DNA from: a virus
Reading direction: 5' to 3' (one strand)
DNA: 24,930 nt
IMG/VR virus record: IMGVR_UViG_3300032087_000790
Coordinates: 1-24,930 of that record
Shown: in pieces, positions 15,315 to 21,787 of the stretch
Numbering within the stretch: position 1 is the first letter of the stretch
Layout: every line of letters begins with the position of its first letter
Translations under genes and position numbers: made by a program
The notes under the pieces: generated by a model
Seen by the model: only the letters and a program-made list of their open reading frames with translations
Databases searched by the model: none
What the model was told of the DNA's origin: nothing

Positions 15315-16458
15315 TTATTAGTTTTTTAATATACTCATACTCGTGCCAAATATTTAATTCAGAACCATTGTAATCATTACTAACTATATATGCTTCTAAT
15401 TTTCTACCCAAATCAGATAATAAAGCAAGTTCTACTTTGTTATTATCATTACTATTTATTGATTTGTTTAAAGCTTCAATCGCTGAATCAATGTTAAATG
15501 GTTTGTATTTATTTTCTATAAAATACATTTCTTTAAAACTTCTAAAATCAGGATAAACTAAATTACATTGAAACGCATCTGCTTCTAATGATGTCCAACT
15601 AACGTAATCCTGCAACGAACAGTTAAATTGGATTTTAGCTTGTTTCAATTCATAGTAATATTCTTCTTTGCTTAAATTCTTTTTTAATATAAACCTTTTA
15701 TCTTTTTTAGCATAATTCTCTAAGTCTTCTACTGCGCCTAGTACATTACTTCTAAAATTTGTACCGCTTGTAGTTAGTATAAATTTCCAATCTTGATTCT
15801 CTCTTAAAAACCTTTTTGCAACTTCAAGTAAAAAATAAGGATTTTTTTCTTTATCTAACCTGCTAGTATATATAACGTTGTTTTGTTTAATTTTATCGTC
15901 TGGTGCAGTTTTAAGAACATCTTGTAAATCTAAAGGTAAACTAACAACGTGTATAGGTGCAACAAATCCAGCTTGTCTTAGTTGTTCTTTGTGTATTGTA
16001 CTACCTACAAATATACCTGTCATTCTTTTATCAAGACCTAATTCGTAATATCTCATCCAATTTTTCATTGCATAAGTAAAATCATACTCATCTACTGACT
16101 GTGCGTGAAGCATTGCATATACTTTAATATTTTTATAACCATAAGAATCTAAAGCATAGAAAATAGAACTAACACCTGATGTCCAATAATCTTGCAAAAA
16201 AATAACATCACCATCTATCACCTGTTTTGTTCTTATCTTTTCTAAAAAGTTATTGCACTGAGATAAAGCATACTGTCCTCTACCAATTGCATCAAGTACT
16301 GCGCCTACTCTTATTTCTTTACCTGTGTTTAATTCACCTTGTATAGAATGAAAGTTTACATTATATTTCTTAAATGCATTAGGCATCCATAAATTAGACA
16401 ACTGATATGTATATCTTTCTTTTAATGGCTCTAAGCCAAAGTACCATATGTTTTTCAT
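15304..16458 (-). CDS. GT-B (GT1/GT4-like) glycosyltransferase (384 aa)
   Basis: The architecture is that of a two-domain GT-B glycosyltransferase. The N-terminal Rossmann domain is variable (MKNIWYFGLEPLKERYTYQL, with DVIFLQDYW at about 84-92). The C-terminal nucleotide-sugar domain starts near residue 193 with NVIYTSRLDKEKNPYFLLEV, the usual 'GRLxxxKN' element. It continues with KFILTTSG, and ends with SWTSLEADAFQCNLVYPD (287-304), matching the family's E-x7-E-type acceptor and donor region. The substrate is not predictable. It sits inside the modification island between the QueD-like gene and the 141-aa gene, overlapping both, so glycosylation of a modified base is an attractive idea. Modification of a virion or host surface molecule is the alternative. 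Confidence 0.85.
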   Translation of the reverse strand: MKNIWYFGLEPLKERYTYQLSNLWMPNAFKKYNVNFHSIQGELNTGKEIRVGAVLDAIGRGQYALSQCNNFLEKIRTKQVIDGDVIFLQDYWTSGVSSIFYALDSYGYKNIKVYAMLHAQSVDEYDFTYAMKNWMRYYELGLDKRMTGIFVGSTIHKEQLRQAGFVAPIHVVSLPLDLQDVLKTAPDDKIKQNNVIYTSRLDKEKNPYFLLEVAKRFLRENQDWKFILTTSGTNFRSNVLGAVEDLENYAKKDKRFILKKNLSKEEYYYELKQAKIQFNCSLQDYVSWTSLEADAFQCNLVYPDFRSFKEMYFIENKYKPFNIDSAIEALNKSINSNDNNKVELALLSDLGRKLEAYIVSNDYNGSELNIWHEYEYIKKLINAR

Positions 16459-16802
16459 ATTATTGCTATTGCTCCGTTTTCGTTATCTTCTAATACTTCA
16501 ACAGAATATGCATCAAATTTTTCTAAAATTATATTTGCAATCTGTTCGCAGCTAAGGATACCAAAGTTGCATAATTGTAACTCTATATCCCAGAATCTTT
16601 GATGTAGATAGTTTTTAATTTGTTTCTTAAATCTTATTATTTCAATATCTCTATCATCGTGGTTTACTTTTTTATATACTTTAATGTAGAAGTTGTGCCT
16701 ATGTAAACTCAATAAATATTCTACTTCATTTATATCACAATCTTTCCATTGATGAATACCTTCAACTATTAAATTAACTACTATTAAGTTTTTGCTTTCC
16801 AT
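16455..16802 (-). CDS. QueD-like T-fold protein, possible 7-deazaguanine tailoring enzyme (115 aa)
   Basis: By eye this small protein aligns with QueD. VEGIHQW gives H17, like the first zinc histidine. LHRHNFYIKVY gives H34 and H36, like the HGH pair. SCEQIANIILEKF matches SAENMAIWIF of the true QueD. YSVEVLEDNENGAI matches IELAETKSSTII. There is no obvious equivalent of the conserved Asp-His pair, and the cysteine nearest the HxH motif (C22) is displaced. It therefore probably keeps the zinc site and fold but not normal QueD chemistry. Published work on phage 7-deazaguanines predicted a CDG decarboxylase (DpdL); whether this protein belongs to that family I cannot check. It overlaps dpdA by 19 bases and the glycosyltransferase by four. 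Confidence 0.7.
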   Translation of the reverse strand: MESKNLIVVNLIVEGIHQWKDCDINEVEYLLSLHRHNFYIKVYKKVNHDDRDIEIIRFKKQIKNYLHQRFWDIELQLCNFGILSCEQIANIILEKFDAYSVEVLEDNENGAIAII

Positions 16803-17665
16803 TTTTTGTAATCTAAGTTTTCTAAGTTTTCATTGACATATAAAATGTCTTTTAATTGTTTCTTATTTGCAACTGCTAAAAACAATTTTAAGTTCATAGC
16901 TTTGCTATATTTTTGATACTTACTGAATGCTAATATACTTAAAATATTTGCGATGCATTTTCCTCCTCTGTGATTCTCTAAATCAGAAAAGTCTTTAGGC
17001 GTTACTTTTATTTCTTCTAATGCCTTTTTAAGTCCTAATGGCATCTTAACTTTCTTTGTTAAAATATCATAATACCTTACATTATAAATCTTATCTTCAA
17101 AGTAACTTAAATAACCATATACCTGACTATTTATCCAACTGCTACTATCTACAGAATGCAAAGGCAAACGATATATATCATTAAACTGTACAAATCCTAA
17201 TGCGTGTATTTTTGCTTTGCTTTTTTTATAAACGTCTTGATACCTTTTTAACATCCAATCTCCTCTATTCATAACTCCACCTGCTACGCATAGATGTTCT
17301 TGATTTTTAATTGTGTCTGCCATATAACTCCAATCTGTATCATACTCAGTAAAAACAAACATAGGATTGAAGCCGCGTTGTATCATTATTTCGTAATTCT
17401 CTTTAGTAGCTTTTTCGTTTTTAATGACATCTAGCATTACATACTTTTCTACCTTGTGTCCAAATTGTTCTAAGTACACACAGTAGTTATCTAAATTAAG
17501 TTTAGTTTTCTTTTTAGAATTAAATATTGTAAAAGCACCGCTATCAATCATTAGGTTAGCGACACCATTAACACTCTGTTCTATTGCTAGATTATTAAAG
17601 TCTTTGCTAGTACCTGTGTAGGCAAAGCTAACTAATATATTTAAGTAAGTATCATTTGATATCAC
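16784..17665 (-). CDS. dpdA: DpdA-like DNA guanine transglycosylase (293 aa)
   Basis: DpdA enzymes exchange guanine in DNA for a 7-deazaguanine base and are related to tRNA-guanine transglycosylases (TGT). Visible TGT-like elements are LMIDSGAFT (D41, equivalent to the DSGGFQ aspartate), VAGGV (128-131, a substrate-binding Gly pair) and LPLHSVDSSSW (D173, the likely nucleophile). A TIM-barrel-like alternation of strands and helices links them (KYVMLDVI, PMFVFTEYD, KIHALGF). The zinc-binding Cys cluster of tRNA TGT is missing, as is normal for phage DpdA. It overlaps the ParB-like gene by 14 bases and the QueD-like gene by 19. Its place in an island with folE, queD and queE strongly supports DNA 7-deazaguanine modification. 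The DpdA subfamily cannot be assigned by eye. Confidence 0.88.
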   Translation of the reverse strand: MISNDTYLNILVSFAYTGTSKDFNNLAIEQSVNGVANLMIDSGAFTIFNSKKKTKLNLDNYCVYLEQFGHKVEKYVMLDVIKNEKATKENYEIMIQRGFNPMFVFTEYDTDWSYMADTIKNQEHLCVAGGVMNRGDWMLKRYQDVYKKSKAKIHALGFVQFNDIYRLPLHSVDSSSWINSQVYGYLSYFEDKIYNVRYYDILTKKVKMPLGLKKALEEIKVTPKDFSDLENHRGGKCIANILSILAFSKYQKYSKAMNLKLFLAVANKKQLKDILYVNENLENLDYKKWKAKT

Positions 17666-18170
17666 AACTAGGATAGTTTTCTTTTAACCATTTATCTAAT
17701 GCAAGTCTGATTTCTACTTTTTTGTCTTTTGCATCACCAAGAGCAATAACAATTTTTTCTTCTGCAAGTTCTTTTTTTTCAGCCTCTTCTATATAGTCTA
17801 AGTCATCCCAGTCGTACTTAACTCCATCTAGTCCCCATTTGTCTAGTAATGTACTATCCCAATCGTTAGCTAATATATCCCAATCCCATTCACCAAAACC
17901 TACATTGTCTTTAATTATAAATTCTCTCTTCTGCTCTTCGCTCCAACCATCTGCAACTAATATATCTACTTTTTTTATTCCTGCTTCTATACAGGCTTTT
18001 AATCTCATATTACCGCCTAGCACTATATAGTTTTCATCTACTACAATAGGTCTCTTTTCAAGCATCTCAGGAAAATCTTTTATACTCTGTACAAGTTTTT
18101 TAAACTTATAGTCTTTAATGTATCTTGGATTTTCTTTATTGGGTATAATTTTATTTATATCTATTTTCAT
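17652..18170 (-). CDS. ParB/sulfiredoxin-like nuclease-fold protein (172 aa)
   Basis: The N-terminal domain (residues about 1-90) is ParB-like. It has DINKIIPNKENPRYI, LVQSIKDFPEMLEKRPIVVD and the signature LGGNMRLKACIEAG (51-64). The C-terminal part contains DNVGFGEWDWDILANDWDS and WGLDG, a segment found after ParB-like domains that precede phage DNA methyltransferases. No methyltransferase follows here; instead dpdA follows, with a 14-base overlap. Known ParB-like proteins in phages bind or nick DNA or use CTP. Here a role in directing or assisting DNA modification is inferred from position. The start overlaps the upstream PD-(D/E)XK-like gene by 20 bases. Confidence 0.8.
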   Translation of the reverse strand: MKIDINKIIPNKENPRYIKDYKFKKLVQSIKDFPEMLEKRPIVVDENYIVLGGNMRLKACIEAGIKKVDILVADGWSEEQKREFIIKDNVGFGEWDWDILANDWDSTLLDKWGLDGVKYDWDDLDYIEEAEKKELAEEKIVIALGDAKDKKVEIRLALDKWLKENYPSCDIK

Positions 18171-18507
18171 TGTATAATTCTTTTATAGGTAATACTATTC
18201 CTTTACTTGTATTATTATCTCCTCCAAATTTAATTTCGCCTTTTGTTCTACAAATATGTTTTAACTTCTCAGTTTCAATAAATATTACTAGTTGTTCTGA
18301 TAATACAAAAGCATACCAATTAGCTTTTGTTTTTGACAGACCGCTTGACTTACCTCTACTTTCATATTCAACATAAATGTTCCCAGTCTTTAATGCTAAA
18401 AAATCTCTTTTAACTTCTACTTTACAATTATCAAATAAATAACCCAGATTCCTTTCTGCAACCTGTCCTAATTGCAAATCAAACTCAAAGTTATTATTAT
18501 ATTTCAT
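18151..18507 (-). CDS. PD-(D/E)XK nuclease-like protein (118 aa)
   Basis: The layout is that of a small PD-(D/E)XK fold. An N-terminal helix carries an acidic residue (E18 in QVAERNLGYL), followed by KVEVKRD (29-35) and NIYVEYESRGK (43-53), where D35, E47/E49 and K53 could form the metal site. The phrase 'KRDFLALKTGNIYVEYESRG' is familiar from small phage proteins that resemble Holliday-junction resolvases. It lies between the DnaA-like gene (one-base gap) and the ParB-like gene (20-base overlap). Activity as a resolvase or nicking enzyme is plausible but not shown. Confidence 0.65.
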   Translation of the reverse strand: MKYNNNFEFDLQLGQVAERNLGYLFDNCKVEVKRDFLALKTGNIYVEYESRGKSSGLSKTKANWYAFVLSEQLVIFIETEKLKHICRTKGEIKFGGDNNTSKGIVLPIKELYNENRYK

Positions 18508-18508
18508 T

Positions 18509-18961
18509 TTATTTATTTACTAAGTATGTAAAAATTTCAGCGAGGCTTGGGTCGTTGTTATCTATAAGCTTCTTTGCTGCTATTTTTTTAGCATCGCCTT
18601 GAGTACTTGCATTAATTAAAGTATTAAAATAACCTTCAAGTTTATTGTTATATCTACAATACATTTCAAAGTTCTTATATGAATGCATCGCAGTAGCGTG
18701 GTCAAAGTGTTTGCCTTTACTTCTAAAATAATCTTTAATAGAATGATAAGACATTTTTTCTACCTCTCGCATTATATAAACTAAAACACTTCTTATTTCT
18801 ATAACCTCCATTCGTCTAGTATTTTCAAATGGATTTATTCCACTTATATCTTCTAATAGTTTAGCGATATAGTTAATGTATTCATAGTTTATAGTTTTTT
18901 TCTTTTTAGTTTTTTTCCTAGCTTTTACCATATCTTGTTTCCAATTTTGATTTCTATTCAT
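18509..18961 (-). CDS. DnaA domain IV-like DNA-binding protein (150 aa)
   Basis: After a very basic N-terminus (KARKKTKKKK, 13-22), residues of about 52-100 resemble the C-terminal domain of DnaA. They have RSVLVYIMREVEKMSYHSIK, then FDHATAMHSYKNFE (86-99), the last being a close version of the DnaA signature 'rDHTTVlHA.kki'. There is no AAA+ ATPase domain, so it is not a full initiator. DnaA domain IV binds DnaA boxes, so this protein may mark the phage origin or recruit or compete with host DnaA. It forms an ATGA overlap with the RecE-like nuclease gene and is one base from the next gene. Confidence 0.65.
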   Translation of the reverse strand: MNRNQNWKQDMVKARKKTKKKKTINYEYINYIAKLLEDISGINPFENTRRMEVIEIRSVLVYIMREVEKMSYHSIKDYFRSKGKHFDHATAMHSYKNFEMYCRYNNKLEGYFNTLINASTQGDAKKIAAKKLIDNNDPSLAEIFTYLVNK

Positions 18962-19734
18962 AATACTTCAGTTTGATAATACTCATCTAAATCCTTTCCT
19001 ACATTGTTTTTATATTCTTTAATAGCTTGTTCACATTTAAACTCACCATTAAAATAAAACTCTTCTGATACAGTTGCTACTTTAGGCACTAAGGTTTGTT
19101 TATCAATTGCTATAAAAATAAAGTCTTTATAACTTACATTAAACAAATTACAATAGACATAGCATTGTAAATCATATGACAAACGCTTTGCACTATACTT
19201 AAAATCTCGAATATTAGTTGTAGTTTTTAAATCTATAATGCCTCCATCTTTTGTTATAATATCAGCCTTACCTCTAAATGGCATATCCATAACCTCTCCT
19301 GCGATAGGCACTTCAAATTGTGCCCTATTAAGATATTGTACTAGAATACTATTTTTTAAAAATGCATCTGCTAATCTTTCTGCATCTTGTTTTTCTTGTG
19401 CAGTAAATACTCTTTTGTTTGGATTAGCTGCTACTGCTTCTTTGTAAGCATTCGTGTTCTTACCTTTTACACTTGTAAAAATTTGTTTTTCAAAGACGTG
19501 AGGTTCTAATATTGCAGTATGAAATAACCAACCATCTCTTAAAGGTTGCGTTTCATCTTGTCCATATTTCATTATGTAGTAATATTTTTTATAAGAATCT
19601 AATAGCAACTTTGCATTGCTACTGCTTAACATATTTTTACCACATAATTTATAATAGAATTCATCATTGTCCATATTGTGTATTAGTTCTTCTACAGACC
19701 ATACTGAACCGTCTAGTAATTTTATTGTTTCCAT
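18958..19734 (-). CDS. RecE/exonuclease VIII-like PD-(D/E)XK nuclease (258 aa)
   Basis: The protein matches the RecE/Cas4-like exonuclease group (DUF3799-type). It has LSSSNAKLLLDS near the N-terminus, a GWLFHTAILEP motif with H72, E141 in FEVPI, RGKADII with D158, GGIIDLKTTT with D168 and K170, and SYDLQCYVY (186-194). That is the typical PD-(D/E)XK order with a QxxxY motif. Such enzymes resect dsDNA ends for single-strand annealing recombination. No annealing partner of the RecT or Erf type is visible next to it. It starts two bases downstream of the 80-aa gene. Confidence 0.85.
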   Translation of the reverse strand: METIKLLDGSVWSVEELIHNMDNDEFYYKLCGKNMLSSSNAKLLLDSYKKYYYIMKYGQDETQPLRDGWLFHTAILEPHVFEKQIFTSVKGKNTNAYKEAVAANPNKRVFTAQEKQDAERLADAFLKNSILVQYLNRAQFEVPIAGEVMDMPFRGKADIITKDGGIIDLKTTTNIRDFKYSAKRLSYDLQCYVYCNLFNVSYKDFIFIAIDKQTLVPKVATVSEEFYFNGEFKCEQAIKEYKNNVGKDLDEYYQTEVL

Positions 19735-19736
19735 AT

Positions 19737-19979
19737 TTAATCGTTTAAGTTCTCACAATGATTAGAAAAACAATCAGTATTAACTTGTATTATAGTACCG
19801 TTGATACCTACATCTTCTATCTTCATACCTACAGTTTTTCCATCGTTAAATGCGTGTGGTATCTCAATTCTATCAGACATTAAGTATAATAAGTGAGTCA
19901 TCTGTCTTAAATTTAGTCCTTCATATATATCGTGGACTGCTTTGAATTCTTTTCTAATTTGTTCTTTGGTTGGTTTCAT
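19737..19979 (-). CDS. Hypothetical protein (80 aa)
   Basis: This 80-residue protein has a basic helical start (MKPTKEQIRKEFKAVHDIYE) followed by a short beta-rich half (VGMKIEDVGINGTIIQVNTD) and an acidic end. No family is recognised. It overlaps the 104-aa gene by 26 bases upstream and precedes the RecE-like nuclease by two bases, so it belongs to the replication and recombination operon. The arrangement suggests a small accessory factor, but nothing in the sequence names its role. Confidence 0.7.
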   Translation of the reverse strand: MKPTKEQIRKEFKAVHDIYEGLNLRQMTHLLYLMSDRIEIPHAFNDGKTVGMKIEDVGINGTIIQVNTDCFSNHCENLND

Positions 19980-20268
19980 ATTGTTGTAGTATTTGTTGTT
20001 CTGCTTTTCTTGCTCTTACTATCGCTCGGTCTTTGTCTGCCCTATACTGCGATATTGTTCTATGATATAGCGTTCTATCATATGTTAATTTATTTACAAT
20101 AAAAGTTAAGTGTATTACTGCATCTCTTAACTTAATTAAATCTTCATTGTCTGGTCTAGCGTTATACCATTTCTTAGTAATCTCTTGTATCATTAATAGA
20201 TTAGAATTAATGTCAAGGTCTTGCATTGCTTCAAATTTTTTTGTCATAGCGTATAAATTTATATCCAT
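19954..20268 (-). CDS. Hypothetical helical protein (104 aa)
   Basis: The sequence is almost all helix (MDINLYAMTKKFEAMQDLDI, then LRDAVIHLTFIVNKL and a basic C-terminal helix AIVRARKAEQQILQQYETNQ). That suggests a coiled-coil or oligomerising protein with a positively charged C-terminus able to contact DNA. No known family is recognised. The gene is separated by 27 bases from the upstream PD-(D/E)XK-like gene and overlaps the next gene by 26 bases. A second in-frame ATG seven codons in is an alternative start. Confidence 0.65.
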   Translation of the reverse strand: MDINLYAMTKKFEAMQDLDINSNLLMIQEITKKWYNARPDNEDLIKLRDAVIHLTFIVNKLTYDRTLYHRTISQYRADKDRAIVRARKAEQQILQQYETNQRTN

Positions 20269-20295
20269 ACTATAAATATAATTAAAAAATTTTAA

Positions 20296-20712
20296 TTATT
20301 CTACGTCATAGGTAATTTGTGCTGCTAAGTTTTCTTGAAGTAAATAACAAGGTTTTAATTTTTTTTTGCTTGACCATAACGTAGTATCTGGACACCACAT
20401 ATCTACAGGCTCAGGCATTTTTAATGTATTTAAATAAAACAAATAGTTACCTTTAGGGTCGTGGACATAATATAACTTTACTATATCTTCATCCATTTCA
20501 AATAACTTATCATATTTATATTTCTCAAGCATTTTATCAGGATAGTATTTGTTTCTAAATTTCATTTCAATAACACAATCAAATCCTTTAGGTGTCTTAC
20601 CTATAGCATCATAATGCTCATAACTACCACCGCACCATTTCAAATCCCAATGGTCAAAATTTAAAAAGCTGATGACAACTTGTTCGTATTTATGTACGTC
20701 ATCAATATTCAA
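20296..20712 (-). CDS. PD-(D/E)XK-like protein (138 aa)
   Basis: The segment HYDAIGKTPKGFDCVIEMKFR (about 33-53) resembles the core of PD-(D/E)XK enzymes: a 'DAxGxTxxG' turn with D34, a strand, then E48-x-K50. The rest (YHNK-type positions, KYKYDKLFEMDED, VKLYYVHDPKGNYLFYL) fits the following helix and strands of such folds. Many phage proteins with this pattern are resolvase-like or recycling nucleases. The start has a four-base overlap with the 70-aa gene. Whether it is an active nuclease is not shown. Confidence 0.6.
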   Translation of the reverse strand: MNIDDVHKYEQVVISFLNFDHWDLKWCGGSYEHYDAIGKTPKGFDCVIEMKFRNKYYPDKMLEKYKYDKLFEMDEDIVKLYYVHDPKGNYLFYLNTLKMPEPVDMWCPDTTLWSSKKKLKPCYLLQENLAAQITYDVE

Positions 20713-20921
20713 TCTCTGCCTCTTTTGTATATTTCATTTAACTGACTTATCCAAGTGTTGTAAGTTTTTGGACTACAAGTACAAGGTAGATAGTAACTGT
20801 GTTTAAAATAGTAAGCGTGTAACCTAGCAAGTAGTTCTTGTTCTTGTTTAGTCATTGTGTTTTTGTTGCTTGTAATAAATTCTGTCCAAGCATCATAGTG
20901 TTCGTCAGTCATTTTAAGCAT
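20709..20921 (-). CDS. Hypothetical protein (70 aa)
   Basis: This short, mostly helical protein (MLKMTDEHYDAWTEFITSNK onwards) carries a CTCSPKTYNTW segment and ends in a basic helix. The Cys pair CxC might bind metal, but two cysteines are not enough to predict it. The ATG overlaps the stop of the 51-aa gene by eight bases and the stop overlaps the 138-aa gene's ATG by four. I do not recognise it. Confidence 0.65.
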   Translation of the reverse strand: MLKMTDEHYDAWTEFITSNKNTMTKQEQELLARLHAYYFKHSYYLPCTCSPKTYNTWISQLNEIYKRGRD

Positions 20922-21069
20922 CGCGTCTTATTTTAAGATTATTCAATTTTTCTTTTCTATCATTACAACCGCAACTTTCATATTTCAAAATGTCAAACCA
21001 TATCCAATTATGCAGTCTTTTTATTCCTGTGTAGATAAATATCTTTTCTACTAAATCACCTAGTTTCAT
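20914..21069 (-). CDS. Small conserved-looking phage protein (51 aa)
   Basis: An ATG at 21069 starts a 51-codon ORF (MKLGDLVEKIFIYTGIKRLH, with a C-terminal CGCNDRKEKLNNLK). The 'GDLVEKI..YTGIK' start and 'CGC..RKEKLN' ending are a combination I recall from small Bacteroidota phage proteins. It fills a 144-base gap and has an ATGA overlap with the sigma-like gene. Its stop overlaps the next ATG by eight bases, which makes it a convincing gene despite its size. The function is unknown. Confidence 0.75.
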   Translation of the reverse strand: MKLGDLVEKIFIYTGIKRLHNWIWFDILKYESCGCNDRKEKLNNLKIRRDA

Positions 21070-21599
21070 TGTGTTCTATTTGTTATTATTTTTTTCAATT
21101 CCTTTTTAACTTTTCTATAAGTATTGTATATAGAATAATAACTTATAGATGTTTTATCGCTTAAACTTTTAATACTCTCTCCGCTTTCTATGTATTGGTA
21201 TATTTTTTTATCATACCAATGAAAGTCATCAAGCATTTTATTTACTTCTTCGTATAATTTTTTAAAGTCTTGATTTTCATACAAACTTATTTTAGTCTTT
21301 TGGTCTAATTTGTTTTTATACATTTCTATAAACTCTTCGCTATCTATTGACATTAGATTTATTTTTTGTTGCTTTCTTGTTAAGTCAATAAACATTGAAC
21401 GCAGTGTTCTAAAGACATAAAAGTAGTTTACCTCTGTTTTATTAAACATAATATCAGTTCCACTAGCAATTAACCTGTGCAACTTGATATACATTTCTTG
21501 AACTATATCTTCTGCAGTATCTCTATTGCAACCAAAACTAACCACTATGTTAATCCAGTCCTCGTGCTTCTCAGCTACTATTTCTAATACTGATTTCAT
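21066..21599 (-). CDS. ECF-like sigma factor or sigma-like regulator (177 aa)
   Basis: Residues of about 10-75 resemble sigma region 2, with FGCNRDTAEDIVQEMYIKLHRL as the usual 'AEDlvQevf' element and MFIDLTRKQQKI as the end of region 2. The C-terminal part (IYQYIESGESIKSLSDKTSI, then YYSIYNTYRKVKKELK) resembles the region 4 helix-turn-helix. An ATG at 21599 overlaps the stop of the 63-aa gene as ATGA and is preferred over the in-frame TTG three codons upstream. The protein may switch host RNA polymerase to phage promoters. A terminase-like or HTH adaptor is the alternative, but the region 2/4 order favours sigma. Confidence 0.75.
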   Translation of the reverse strand: MKSVLEIVAEKHEDWINIVVSFGCNRDTAEDIVQEMYIKLHRLIASGTDIMFNKTEVNYFYVFRTLRSMFIDLTRKQQKINLMSIDSEEFIEMYKNKLDQKTKISLYENQDFKKLYEEVNKMLDDFHWYDKKIYQYIESGESIKSLSDKTSISYYSIYNTYRKVKKELKKIITNRTQ

Positions 21600-21787
21600 A
21601 AACGCCAATAAGTGATATGAATACCTGCTACAAGGAACATTAAAGTTATCTGATGATACATTTCATCATCTTGTACTTTTGTGTCTGGTTCTAAGTTAGG
21701 GTCGTAATATAAAACACCAATACTCAATCCATATATAGGTATGAACTGAATATTGATTCCGTAATTATTAAACTGAAAGTTTATCAA
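21596..21787 (-). CDS. Hypothetical hydrophobic small protein (63 aa)
   Basis: The protein is beta-rich and fairly hydrophobic (MINFQFNNYGINIQFIPIYG, ending in QITLMFLVAGIHITYWRL). The C-terminal 18 residues could be a membrane-associated segment but are marginal. It is joined by four-base ATGA overlaps to both the helicase upstream and the sigma-like gene downstream, which strongly supports it being real. No family is recognised. Confidence 0.7.
   Translation of the reverse strand: MINFQFNNYGINIQFIPIYGLSIGVLYYDPNLEPDTKVQDDEMYHQITLMFLVAGIHITYWRL

Noticed and set aside
16784-17665. The transglycosylase as a tRNA-modifying TGT
   Set aside because: The zinc-binding Cys cluster of tRNA TGTs is absent and the protein is shorter; the setting with ParB-like and phage genes favours the DNA-acting DpdA type.
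18151-18507. Anti-restriction or anti-CRISPR role for the 118-aa protein
   Set aside because: Nothing in the sequence supports it; the PD-(D/E)XK-like pattern is the simpler reading.
21600-21608. TTG start of the sigma-like gene (three extra residues)
   Set aside because: The ATG at 21599 overlaps the upstream stop as ATGA, as at many other junctions here; the TTG has no such support.
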